Origin: Endozoicomonas sp. NE40
Lineage (GTDB): Bacteria; Pseudomonadota; Gammaproteobacteria; Pseudomonadales; Endozoicomonadaceae
Length of the DNA: 64,000 bases
Assembly: GCF_040549045.1 (NCBI RefSeq)
Contig: NZ_JBEWTB010000002.1
Coordinates: forward strand, 2,642,001 to 2,706,000
Reading direction: 5' to 3'
Part shown: positions 1 to 7,413 of the stretch, in pieces
How the letters are laid out: the number at the start of each line of letters is the position of its first letter
Position numbering within the stretch: the stretch's first letter is position 1
Notes under the pieces: generated by a model
Seen by the model: the letters and a program-made list of their open reading frames with translations, nothing else
Database searches by the model: none
What the model was told of the DNA's origin: nothing
Made by a program: the position numbers and the translations under genes

Positions 1-61
1 ACGGGATCAATGGTCCTGTGATGCGCTGGAAAATAATGTCGGTGATTTTGAGAAGGTTCAA
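1..61 (-). CDS. N-terminus of a probable DoxX-type membrane protein of the bufferin operon (partial)
   Basis: Reading leftwards from a TTG at 61, the sequence stays open to the window edge and gives about 20 residues (MNLLKITDIIFQRITGPLIP). The TTG overlaps the TGA stop of bufC (TTGA), the usual arrangement of translationally coupled genes. Bufferin operons often carry a small DoxX-family membrane protein after bufC, and the short basic-hydrophobic start fits that. The fragment is too short to assign a family from sequence alone, so the identity is inferred from position. Confidence 0.45.
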   Translation of the reverse strand, partial: MNLLKITDIIFQRITGPLIP

Positions 62-834
62 TCTGCGTACTCTCCTTCAGGCAAGCCGTGGATTCGGGTG
101 AAAAGGTGTTGTTGAACCAGCTCGCTCAGCTGTGTCAGCATGGAATCATCGGCTTCACCCAGTGGCTGACCCTGCTGGCATAGACGCAGAAGTTCGGTCG
201 CGGAAGGGGTTGTTGCGATCACCTTCATCCCCTGTTGACGGTGCTGGATAATGACCGACTCTGGTCGTGTAATATCCATTGATTCAATCTGGTCGCTGGT
301 GATCATCTGCCATAAGCTGGCGACAGGATGTTCCGAGTCGAAGAAATAGACAGGCTCGGCAACCTCAAGTGCCAGTTGGCTGAAATTATCTTCGGTGATC
401 AGGGCCAACTGCTCAAACGGGAAGTGTGACGCATTGGCAACATGCTGGCTGGCTCTGTCGACCAGCCATTCAAGCCGGGCTAAATCGGCAATATAAGGCA
501 CAGCTTCAATCACCGGTGTTTGGCTGGAAATCGTCTCGACAAAATGATCACCGTAATCGGTCACGTTCCCTTCCTTCAAAGGCAGGGTCAGGACATGCTG
601 GCGGGCGAGTTGGGCAAAGCACTCGTCTCCCACCACGGCCTTGCAACAAGGATAGGTAGCTTCCAGCACCTCCGACAGGCTGATAATAAAATTATTGCGA
701 TATATCTGTATCCGCTGCTCCGGAGCAAGCCGCCCGGCCGCAACCCTCTTACTGACCGGGCTTGGCCGGTAGTGTAAGGCTTCGGCAAAGTCCTGCTGTA
801 GCTGCTGAAGGTTATCCTGTTGTTGGCATCCCAT
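58..834 (-). CDS. bufC: BufC-type partner of the bufferin maturase (DUF2063, HvfC family)
   Basis: A 258-residue protein of the DUF2063/HvfC family. Its N-terminal half (LQQDFAEALHYRP, then APEQRIQIYRNNFIISLSE) is the helical putative DNA-binding domain of that family. These proteins partner MNIO (DUF692) enzymes and bring the precursor peptide to them. I start it at the ATG at 832-834; a longer frame to 966 only runs through the 15-bp tandem repeats of the upstream gene and gives a low-complexity Leu/Arg stretch. It overlaps the end of bufB by 23 bp and is followed by a coupled downstream gene. Product and context are secure; the exact start is likely. Confidence 0.85.
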   Translation of the reverse strand: MGCQQQDNLQQLQQDFAEALHYRPSPVSKRVAAGRLAPEQRIQIYRNNFIISLSEVLEATYPCCKAVVGDECFAQLARQHVLTLPLKEGNVTDYGDHFVETISSQTPVIEAVPYIADLARLEWLVDRASQHVANASHFPFEQLALITEDNFSQLALEVAEPVYFFDSEHPVASLWQMITSDQIESMDITRPESVIIQHRQQGMKVIATTPSATELLRLCQQGQPLGEADDSMLTQLSELVQQHLFTRIHGLPEGEYAD

Positions 835-1729
835 GGACTCTCTCCTCAATAAGAGTTTCCTCAATAAGAGTTCCCTCAAAAAAAGTCTCCTCAACAAGAA
901 TTTGCTGCGCTTTGCTGGCTTCGCCGAGCAGGATGTCGAGTTCGGGAATATCCAGATCCCACTCAATCAAGGTAGGAATACTCCCCAATTGGCTCAAATG
1001 CTGGCGAACCCAATGTCGATAGAGCTGCCAGACCGGTTCACTGACTGGACGACTATGGGTATCTATCCAGACCTCCCCCTGTTCTAGTTGCCTGACGGTA
1101 AACCCTGCCAGATGGATCTCTTTGACTGAGAGCGGGTCAATGGCATCAAGGTAAACCTGGCAATCAAAATCGTGGTTGAAGCTGCTGACATAGATATTGT
1201 TGAGATCGAGCAGCAGTCCGCATCCGGTGCGTTTCTGAACTGCGCTCAGAAACGTCCACTCAGGAATTGTTGAATGGTTAAAACTCAGGTAGCTGGACGG
1301 ATTTTCGACCAGAAGCTGACGGTTCAGGGTTTCCTGTACCTGGTCAACCTTCAGACAAAAGTGGGTCAGCGCCTCCTCGGTATAGGGCAGGGGCAGCAGG
1401 TCGTTAAAGAACTGCCCATTGACTGAACTCCAGCTCAGGTGTTCGGAAACGGCTATAGGATTAATTTCATTCACTAGCCGCCTGAGTTGGGCCAGATGTT
1501 GTTTATCCAGCTTGTCGGCAGAGCCAAGTGACATCCCGATCCCGTGGCAGCTGACCGGGTAGAGACTGGCGATATCCCTGAGCTGCTGCCGGGCGACCGA
1601 GTGGGGAGTAAAGAAGTTCTCGCTGTGAACTTCCAGCCACCCGATCTCCGGCTGCTCAGAAATAAACTGATGGATGTGGGGTGAGCGAAGCCCTAGCCCT
1701 ACCATCTTGTGAGGGGATAGCTTGCTCAC
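812..1729 (-). CDS. bufB: MNIO-family bufferin maturase BufB (DUF692)
   Basis: A 305-residue DUF692 (MNIO, multinuclear non-heme iron oxidase) protein with a TIM-barrel fold. Family hallmarks are visible: GLGLRSPHIHQF near the N-terminus, WLEVHSENFF, SCHGIGMSLGS, SEHLSWSS, LLLDLNNIYVSS, EIHLAGF and an IEWDLDIP strand near the C-terminus; the H, E, D and N residues there bind the iron cluster. Enzymes of this group convert cysteines of the bufferin precursor into thiooxazole heterocycles that bind copper. It lies 29 bp after bufA. The last ~25 residues are odd: four 15-bp tandem repeats encode EET/EGTLIEETLIEE-type pentads after the conserved domain. Confidence 0.92.
   Translation of the reverse strand: MSKLSPHKMVGLGLRSPHIHQFISEQPEIGWLEVHSENFFTPHSVARQQLRDIASLYPVSCHGIGMSLGSADKLDKQHLAQLRRLVNEINPIAVSEHLSWSSVNGQFFNDLLPLPYTEEALTHFCLKVDQVQETLNRQLLVENPSSYLSFNHSTIPEWTFLSAVQKRTGCGLLLDLNNIYVSSFNHDFDCQVYLDAIDPLSVKEIHLAGFTVRQLEQGEVWIDTHSRPVSEPVWQLYRHWVRQHLSQLGSIPTLIEWDLDIPELDILLGEASKAQQILVEETFFEGTLIEETLIEERVHGMPTTG
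841..900. repeat. Four imperfect 15-bp tandem repeats at the bufB 3' end
   Basis: Positions 841-855, 856-870, 871-885 and 886-900 are successive variants of TCTCCTCAATAAGAG. Being 15 bp long they keep frame and add glutamate-rich pentapeptides to the C-terminus of BufB. They end just before the bufC start codon, so they set the spacing between the two genes and could also affect coupling. Confidence 0.85.
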
Positions 1730-1758
1730 AGGTAAATGATCAGGTTGTGGGGAAATGA

Positions 1759-2040
1759 CTAAGGATTTTTTGGTTTGGCTGAACCGCCCGCAAGACGATC
1801 ACACAAGCCTTTTGGAACCATAATGAAAGCATCTCCCTGGCCATCGGTTTTCGATGTACCGGAGCAGGAGCTGGTTTTGGTGGCGCAGTCATTCATGCCT
1901 GCTTTTGCCACTCCATAGCATTTTTCTTTTTTATCTGATTTGTCTGCGGCTGACGCGGTCGTTACGGCGGTACCGGCTAGCGCGACCAGGCTGGTTATAG
2001 CAGCGGCCAGGGCAATGTTGGTGGCCTTTTTCATGCTCAT
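1759..2040 (-). CDS. bufA: Bufferin precursor peptide, BufA1 family (DUF2282)
   Basis: A 93-residue small exported protein. Residues 1-31 form a Sec signal peptide (MSMKKATNIALAAAITSLVA, cleavage near TASAA). The mature part carries four cysteines at 41, 52, 59 and 80 in the family pattern KCYGVAKAGMNDCA and a C-terminal VPKGLC. DUF2282 proteins are now known as bufferins, periplasmic RiPP metallophores whose central cysteines are modified by BufB and which protect against copper. It is the first gene of the minus-strand bufABC operon, with a GGAGG-like ribosome site just upstream of the start (cctcc at 2042-2046 on the plus strand). Confidence 0.92.
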   Translation of the reverse strand: MSMKKATNIALAAAITSLVALAGTAVTTASAADKSDKKEKCYGVAKAGMNDCATKTSSCSGTSKTDGQGDAFIMVPKGLCDRLAGGSAKPKNP

Positions 2041-2179
2041 CCCTCCTACGAAACTGTAGAGAATTTTCAGGCAGGTGGACTATGAAAGACAGAAACTACA
2101 GTAAAGACTGCTATGGGCAGGATGTCCATGTTCAGTTTTCTCCTGAGCCGGGCATAAGTATTACACCCAGTACGGAGCT

Positions 2180-2701
2180 TTAGCTTCTGGACCAGGCGCG
2201 AATCTGCCTGATCTCTTCTTTATCGATACTCAGGGACTCAAGAAATTCCTGATGAGCTTCCGGCTCCATTTTTTCAAACTGCTTATGCCAGTTCTTCATA
2301 GCTTCTTCATCAAAACCTGCCGCTTTCATGATGTCGGTCCAGCGCTCTTTATTAACCATTTGTTGCTCCAGTAAAGTAGGTTGTTCCAGTAACAGCACAA
2401 TCGCTTTTTGCTGCTGACGCAGTTTTTGAATCTCCTGTTCAAGAGAAGCAAACTGATTTCGCAAAATGCGCTCCTGCTCTATGTCTTCATCACGATCGAG
2501 AATCGATGCTATCTCCCGGATTGGCACACCATAGGAGCGATAAGCCAGAATCGTTTCCAGTTTTTTAAGTTCATTGTCTCCATACCAGCGATAGCCATTC
2601 TGCGACCGGGAATGGGGCAACAACAGCCCTTCACGCTCGTAGTAAAGAATGGTGGTTCTGGATAGATGATACTTTCTGGCCAACTGGGTAACAGTAAGCA
2701 T
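2180..2701 (-). CDS. MerR-family transcriptional regulator
   Basis: A 173-residue MerR-type regulator. The winged helix-turn-helix is at residues 1-70 (LTVTQLARKYHLSRTTILYYEREGLLLP, then NGYRWYG and YGVPIREIASIL), followed by a glutamine/glutamate-rich coiled coil at about 75-115. The C-terminal part (WHKQFEKMEPEAHQEFLESL) resembles the helical ligand-binding tail of TipA/BltR-like members. It contains no cysteine, so it is not a CueR- or MerR-type thiol metal sensor despite lying beside the copper-related buf genes. It is on the same strand, about 140 bp upstream of bufA, and could control either itself or that operon; nothing in the sequence settles this. Confidence 0.85.
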   Translation of the reverse strand: MLTVTQLARKYHLSRTTILYYEREGLLLPHSRSQNGYRWYGDNELKKLETILAYRSYGVPIREIASILDRDEDIEQERILRNQFASLEQEIQKLRQQQKAIVLLLEQPTLLEQQMVNKERWTDIMKAAGFDEEAMKNWHKQFEKMEPEAHQEFLESLSIDKEEIRQIRAWSRS

Positions 2702-2799
2702 ACGACTTCCTTCGTGGACACAGGTGGCTATTGTCAGCCCTGCACTGGTAGACGGGTCAACAGACGATAACAGGTGGCAGGTCTTTTTCCATAAAGCGT

Positions 2800-3633
2800 T
2801 TATCTTCGGGAACTTCTGGAACGGGACAAAGAGCCAAAAGCACGCCTGGTACTTCCTGACGTACCTTCGCCCGACGCTACATCTATAAAGTCAGATTTAA
2901 ATAAGCAGGCATTCGTATAGTTCATCCCCCTCTCAACTTCTGAAAGGGTATTAAAAAAATATGACAACAAACCCGTATCGAGCCTGCATTCACCGAACTC
3001 ATGAACGAAAAGCCGCACCTCTCCCTGCTCTTTCCTTACACCAATAGCACCCGTTGATATCGATAGGGGACTTAGTCTGAGTATAATCCCTATAAAATCT
3101 GAGCTTCTGTTGATCAGTTTCTCAATATCTTTGATGGGTACAATCTGAACTTGCTTCGGTAAGCGAAGCTGAAAGCCCAGCCCATATCGGGTACATACCT
3201 CGCTGATAACAGCACATACCAGATTGACATCATAGGTAGCGCTTTTCGTTGAATAAGTATCCAGACCATAGTGTGCGTTGATACGTCCGGCAAAATCCTG
3301 GTCAATCTCATAGGCTTTTTTTACGACACTTCTTGAAGACAGTGCAGCCCAGGTTGAGTCGTCATCCTGATAGAGCTGGCTGTGTTTCAACCACAGAAGC
3401 ACTATCCCAACGCCTATGTGCTTATAGATCTGCCTTAAATTCGGTATATGCAGAGGATCATCACCTGGAGCATTAGGACGATTTGCGAGCATGTTTTGCT
3501 CAATCCTGTGCTTCATGGCCTCATGTTTGCGCTTGTTGTCTGCCACTTCCACTCCGTGAAGCCTGATACTCTCGGCGTAGTTGTACAGCCTGAGTCTTTT
3601 GTATCCTATTTTAAGTAGATCTTCTTTGTTCAT
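2800..3633 (-). CDS. Orphan protein with Ser/Arg-rich tail, function unknown
   Basis: I do not recognise this 277-residue protein. The start chosen is the ATG at 3633, which has AGGA about 10 bp upstream; a GTG 30 bp earlier has no ribosome site. It has no signal peptide or membrane segment. A basic helical N-terminus (MNKEDLLKIGYKRLRLYNYAE) precedes a mixed alpha/beta body, and the last ~25 residues are a basic low-complexity tail (STRRAFGSLSRSRSSRR). A cytosolic or secreted host-directed protein is possible but unproven. It stands alone, with repeats at 3751-3799 upstream. Confidence 0.6.
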   Translation of the reverse strand: MNKEDLLKIGYKRLRLYNYAESIRLHGVEVADNKRKHEAMKHRIEQNMLANRPNAPGDDPLHIPNLRQIYKHIGVGIVLLWLKHSQLYQDDDSTWAALSSRSVVKKAYEIDQDFAGRINAHYGLDTYSTKSATYDVNLVCAVISEVCTRYGLGFQLRLPKQVQIVPIKDIEKLINRSSDFIGIILRLSPLSISTGAIGVRKEQGEVRLFVHEFGECRLDTGLLSYFFNTLSEVERGMNYTNACLFKSDFIDVASGEGTSGSTRRAFGSLSRSRSSRR

Positions 3634-3750
3634 CAGGGATTTTTCCTGTTGGTCAGCGAACACGAAGCTGGCGTAGAGTGGTCCTGATGGTAGATGGAAA
3701 TCATCGAAATATTCAGCTTTACAGCTGTTTATATAGAGAGCTGACTCACT

Positions 3751-3799
3751 TCAACAGACAATTCCTTTCAACAGGCTATTTCTTTCAAAAGGCAATGAC
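3751..3799. repeat. Imperfect 17-bp tandem repeats in an intergenic region
   Basis: Three successive copies resembling TCAACAGACAATTCCTT (3751-3767), TCAACAGGCTATTTCTT and TCAAAAGGCAATGACAC lie between the orphan gene at 2800-3633 and the GFA-family gene. They do not coincide with a recognisable promoter. Confidence 0.6.
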
Positions 3800-3897
3800 A
3801 CCCTGACCATGAAAATGGAGAACTGCTGTTTGTTGATGAGTCAGCAACCAGGTGGTAAGTGAAATAAATATACGAATTTACATTCATTATTGTCTCT

Positions 3898-4335
3898 TCA
3901 GGCCATTGGCTCAGGCCAGACAAAATCAGGACGTAAGCCTTCATAGACAGGACGACCGTCTTTGGGAGTCTCTGCGCCGGTGGCAGGGTCAAAAAAAGCA
4001 TGGTAAGTCGCAGGCATCTGTTCAGCGTTGTACCCCATAAGATTAGGAACAATAGCACGAATGCGGCCCAGCTTATCGTTCAGCATAATAGGGGTTCCAC
4101 AGGTGGAGCAGGTACAGAGTTCCAGAGGGCCGTCCGGATTGTTCTTATTAAAGGGTTGCCGATTTAAGTGATCGAGGTTGTCTGAAACAATATCGCCGTG
4201 TTTAAAGAAAACAACGTGAGTGGTGTCCTGTCCGGTGACCTGTTTGCATACCGAGCAATGACAAATGTGATTGTCAATCGGTTCAGCGTTAGCGTGGGTG
4301 TGAATGTGATTACAGCCACCAGAATATTTAGCCAT
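3898..4335 (-). CDS. GFA/CENP-V-fold zinc-binding protein
   Basis: A 145-residue protein of the GFA (glutathione-dependent formaldehyde-activating enzyme/CENP-V) fold. Zinc ligands are visible as C25-H-C27-S-V-C30 and C74-T-C76-S-T-C79, plus C8 near the N-terminus. The family name comes from an enzyme once thought to catalyse formaldehyde-glutathione adduct formation; most members have no proven activity, so a role in formaldehyde metabolism with the frm operon 10 kb away is only a possibility. The gene is monocistronic. Confidence 0.8.
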   Translation of the reverse strand: MAKYSGGCNHIHTHANAEPIDNHICHCSVCKQVTGQDTTHVVFFKHGDIVSDNLDHLNRQPFNKNNPDGPLELCTCSTCGTPIMLNDKLGRIRAIVPNLMGYNAEQMPATYHAFFDPATGAETPKDGRPVYEGLRPDFVWPEPMA

Positions 4336-4647
4336 ATCCCTCTCTCCTGACTACTGAGTTGACAGTCGCCCGATGAGTATAGGTTATATTCAAAGAGCTC
4401 ATGCCTGTCTCTGATTGTGTTAGCCAATCTTCACACTGCTGTTTCTGTCAGTTCTCAGCCTTACGCTGGCAGCCCTGATTCAGACAACTATATTTGATGC
4501 TGGTTCACGAAGGTTTAGTACCTTTGACGGAACTTTGAGGTCAGTTCTTTATCCAATGCCATGCTGGTTTCAGCTCAGTCAGCGGCTGGGACTTTTTTAA
4601 ATGACCTCTGCGAAAAGAATGTTGAACAATAAAACAGGACAACATCG
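4336..4647. other. Intergenic region upstream of purE, no clear element
   Basis: About 310 bp between the divergently placed GFA-family gene and purE. I looked for a PurR-type operator (ACGCAAACGTTTGCGT-like) and did not find one. Only a small AAGGT/ACCTT hairpin at 4510-4524 stands out. The purE promoter must lie here but I cannot place it. Confidence 0.5.
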
Positions 4648-5124
4648 ATGACCCTTGTGCAAATTATCATGGGTTCCCGTTCAGACTGGCCCACAATGCA
4701 AAAGGCCGCTGAACTGTTAGATCAGCTTCAGGTTCCCTGGACCGCCAGGGTGGTGTCTGCACATCGTACCCCTGACCGACTATCCAGCTTTGCCAGACAA
4801 GCTGCGGATAAAGGTTGCAAAGTCATTATTGCCGGTGCTGGTGGTGCTGCCCATCTCCCCGGTATGGTGGCTGCCATGACACATCTGCCGGTGATTGGTG
4901 TGCCGGTCAGAAGCAAGGCCCTGAATGGTCTTGATAGCCTGCTCTCCATTGTTCAGATGCCCAAAGGCGTTGCTGTAGCGACTCAGGCCATTGGTGAAGC
5001 CGGTGCAGCCAATGCCGGCCTGATGGCAGCCCAGATTCTTGCCACCTCGGATGAAAGTCTTGCCCGGCGGCTTATTGAGTGGCGTCGACAGCAGACAGAG
5101 CAGGTACCGGAGGATGTCGAGTAA
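4648..5124 (+). CDS. purE: N5-carboxyaminoimidazole ribonucleotide mutase PurE
   Basis: A 158-residue class I PurE. It interconverts N5-CAIR and CAIR in de novo purine synthesis. Signature stretches are MGSRSDWPTM (phosphate loop, residues 8-17), SAHRTPDR (containing the catalytic His) and AGAGGAAHLPGM. It is translationally coupled to purK: the TAA stop shares its last A with the purK ATG. The length is typical for the bacterial enzyme. Confidence 0.97.
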   Translation: MTLVQIIMGSRSDWPTMQKAAELLDQLQVPWTARVVSAHRTPDRLSSFARQAADKGCKVIIAGAGGAAHLPGMVAAMTHLPVIGVPVRSKALNGLDSLLSIVQMPKGVAVATQAIGEAGAANAGLMAAQILATSDESLARRLIEWRRQQTEQVPEDVE

Positions 5125-6269
5125 TGAAGGTTGGAATCTTAGGTTGTGGGCAGCTTTCAAGAATGCTGGCACTGGCAGGCTGGCCTATGGGCTTCCGGTT
5201 CAGTTTTCTCGCCGATCCGGACGAGCCGGTTCGCTGTGTAGAGGGGCTTGGGCCTGTTGTCCGGCAGGATGGTTTGATGACTGCCCGCGATGTATATGTG
5301 GCGATGGGTAGCCCGGATGTTATTACGGTTGAACGGGAGTCAGTCTGCGTACCGCTGTTAAGACAGTTGAAGACGTTTTGCCCTGTTTACCCGGATCCGG
5401 AAATTGTCTGGGCGATACAGAACCGACACCGGGAAAAAACGCTGGTGGCTGATCTTGGCATTCCTTTGTCGCCGTGGGAAGTATTCCGGGAGCATGAACC
5501 TGTTCAGGAGGCTATTGCCAGAATTGGCGGATTTCCTGTGGTTATTAAATCCACAGAAGATGGTTACGACGGGCATAATCAGTGGGTTATCGACAACAGT
5601 GAACAGTTGGAAGCGTTCGAAAAAGAGCGTGAAACCCTTCTTCAGAAACCAGCCTCTAAAGGCATCCATGAATGGATTGTCGAAAAGAAAATAGTGTTTG
5701 ATCGTGAGATTTCAGTGATTGGTGCGCGTACGTCTAATGGGAATATCGTGATGTATACGTCGGGTGAAAATCATCACAACAAAGGCATTCTTGTCCATTC
5801 AGTGATTCCGGCTCCGGACCTGTCTGAACTACTACATAATAAAGCCCGGGATTATATCAGTCGTTTGTTGCAGGAGACCGGTTATGTAGGCGTGCTGGCA
5901 GTAGAGTGTTTTGTTGCAGGTAATGAATTGCTGGTTAACGAGCTGGCACCACGGGTACATAACAGTGGTCACTGGACGATGGATGGCGCTGCCACGAGCC
6001 AGTTTGAAAACCATCTTAGGGCAATTGCCAGCTTACCGCTGGGCAGTACTGCTCATCAGGGCGGAGTGGTTGGTATGTATAACCTGCTGGGGCAGAAGCA
6101 TTCAGACGACAGCCGGGTACCTGATCAGTTCATTGCACAGGGAACCTATCTTCACTGGTACAACAAAATTTCAAGACCAGGGCGCAAGCTGGGACACCTG
6201 AATATTCTTGCTGAGAATGAGGAAGAACTGGGCGGCTCTTTTGAGTCTCTGAAAAGTCAGTGGACGTAA
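5124..6269 (+). CDS. purK: N5-carboxyaminoimidazole ribonucleotide synthase PurK
   Basis: A 381-residue ATP-grasp enzyme that makes N5-CAIR from AIR, ATP and bicarbonate, feeding PurE. The N-terminus MKVGILGCGQLSRMLALAGW is the biotin-carboxylase-like nucleotide fold; ATP-grasp features follow (FPVVIKSTEDGYDGHNQ, then VAVECFVAG and NELAPRVHNSGHWT near residues 255-285). I start it at the ATG overlapping the purE stop rather than 45 bp upstream, because the family begins with this motif. It forms an operon with purE. Confidence 0.96.
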   Translation: MKVGILGCGQLSRMLALAGWPMGFRFSFLADPDEPVRCVEGLGPVVRQDGLMTARDVYVAMGSPDVITVERESVCVPLLRQLKTFCPVYPDPEIVWAIQNRHREKTLVADLGIPLSPWEVFREHEPVQEAIARIGGFPVVIKSTEDGYDGHNQWVIDNSEQLEAFEKERETLLQKPASKGIHEWIVEKKIVFDREISVIGARTSNGNIVMYTSGENHHNKGILVHSVIPAPDLSELLHNKARDYISRLLQETGYVGVLAVECFVAGNELLVNELAPRVHNSGHWTMDGAATSQFENHLRAIASLPLGSTAHQGGVVGMYNLLGQKHSDDSRVPDQFIAQGTYLHWYNKISRPGRKLGHLNILAENEEELGGSFESLKSQWT

Positions 6270-6293
6270 CCTTGCTCGGAAAACAGGTATTTC

Positions 6294-6860
6294 GTGAACA
6301 GTAGCGGTTCAGATATTATCCCGAACTTTTTGCGAGCCTGTATGCACATTCTTCGAACCAGCCAGCATCCGGATATTAATGACCTGACCGGCGCAATACT
6401 GCACAGAAAAGCTGCCCGGGGCATTATTCTGGATGGCAGCAATATTCTGCTGATGTATACCGAAAGGTATCACGATTACAGTTTGCCCGGCGGTGGAATT
6501 GATGAAGGTGAGGCGCTCGAAGAAGGACTGGTTCGGGAACTGGAAGAAGAAACCGGCGCCCGAAATATCCGGGATATTGAGCCTCTGGGTATCTACGAAG
6601 AGTATCGTCCGTGGCATAAGCCGGAACACGCTGTTATGCACATGTTGTCGTATTGCTATTTCTGCACCATTGATACCGAATTGGGCGAACCCCGGTTTGA
6701 AGACTATGAAATAGCCAATGGAATGCAGGTGGTGTGGATCAATATCCACGAGGCCATAGAACACAATAAAGCCATTATTGCGAACAGCGACAAAAAAGGT
6801 CTGTCGGTTGAACGGGAAACCTGGCTGCTGGAGAAGGTTGCTGATATACGAAGATTGTAG
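6294..6860 (+). CDS. Nudix hydrolase
   Basis: A 188-residue Nudix protein. The Nudix box is complete: GGGIDEGE-ALEEGLV-REL-EEETGA, roughly residues 66-88, giving the Glu residues that bind Mg2+ for hydrolysis of a nucleoside-diphosphate-linked substrate. Substrate is not predictable. The reading frame begins at a GTG (6294); an ATG at 6342 is an alternative start and neither has a strong ribosome site. It follows purK by 24 bp and is probably co-transcribed. Confidence 0.85.
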   Translation: MNSSGSDIIPNFLRACMHILRTSQHPDINDLTGAILHRKAARGIILDGSNILLMYTERYHDYSLPGGGIDEGEALEEGLVRELEEETGARNIRDIEPLGIYEEYRPWHKPEHAVMHMLSYCYFCTIDTELGEPRFEDYEIANGMQVVWINIHEAIEHNKAIIANSDKKGLSVERETWLLEKVADIRRL

Positions 6861-6991
6861 TCAGAAAAAAATCTGTAATTCATGAGTTGTAACAAAATCC
6901 GTTATTTCCAATAAAAATGCTGGAATGCTTCTAATAACTTTGCTGTGAAAGTTTTCTGTAAATAGCGAAATGATTATAGGTTGCCTGACTA

Positions 6992-7170
6992 ATACCAATC
7001 AAAGTTATTAGCTTCGTCATGAGCATGATTTTTCACCCCGTTAGGCAATACCCTAAAGGGGATAAAGGCGGCGTGAGGAATCATGGCCATTGCTATGGCG
7101 ACGATTGCCAACGCAGAATAACGGGCTGAAAAGTCAGCGCAATAGAATAGCTAATCACTGCGATTGGTAT
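6992..7170. repeat. MITE-like element with 22-bp terminal inverted repeats
   Basis: The ends 6992-7013 (ATACCAATCAAAGTTATTAG...) and 7149-7170 are inverted repeats matching at 19 of 22 positions, enclosing 179 bp. Inside, TTTTCACCCCGTTA and TAACGGGCTGAAAA form a second nested inverted repeat. On the minus strand one frame is stop-free from the middle to the left end, encoding ...AMIPHAAFIPFRVLPNG and ending NNFDWY. There is no transposase. It lies in the long gap upstream of the large secreted protein gene. A smaller element with similar ends is at 33103-33169. Confidence 0.6.
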
Positions 7171-7252
7171 AATCACTGGTCGTATGATGATTCTGCTCAG
7201 GTCATTAAGCATACGCTTCCTTACAATTTGTAAATTTCATAATTTCACACGA

Positions 7253-7266
7253 TTGATCAATATCAA
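7253..7266. promoter_or_regulatory. Perfect FNR/Anr box
   Basis: TTGATCAATATCAA matches the FNR consensus TTGAT-N4-ATCAA at every defined position. If it acts as a class II site (centre at -41.5), transcription would begin near 7301, with TACATT at 7287-7292 as a plausible -10. The gene it would serve is the large secreted protein starting at 7414. Confidence 0.75.
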
Positions 7267-7325
7267 GGTATAAGTCGCAATATTCTTACATTCTACAGCG
7301 CACAATTTGTACTGAAGAAACAACT

Positions 7326-7375
7326 AGTTATGTCACGTAAGCATTTTTTCTGAAAATGGATTACGTGACATAACT
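7326..7375 (+). promoter_or_regulatory. 50-nt perfect-stem hairpin in the leader of the large secreted protein gene
   Basis: AGTTATGTCACGTAA (7326-7340) is repeated exactly inverted at 7361-7375, and the 20-bp loop itself contains CATTTT/AAAATG. The structure ends 38 bp before the chosen ATG, just downstream of the FNR box. No U-tract follows, so it is not an intrinsic terminator; it could stabilise the mRNA or, as DNA, be a protein-binding site. Confidence 0.7.
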
Positions 7376-7413
7376 GTGACTGACAACCACTCCCTCAGGT
7401 GAATCGCTGTTTT

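Noticed and set aside
834..966. Upstream extension of bufC to 966
   Set aside because: It only reads the 15-bp repeats inside bufB in another frame and yields Leu/Arg low-complexity sequence absent from the family.
3768..4058. Open frame overlapping the GFA-family gene on the same strand
   Set aside because: It is out of frame with a gene that has two intact zinc-binding clusters, and contains no recognisable domain.
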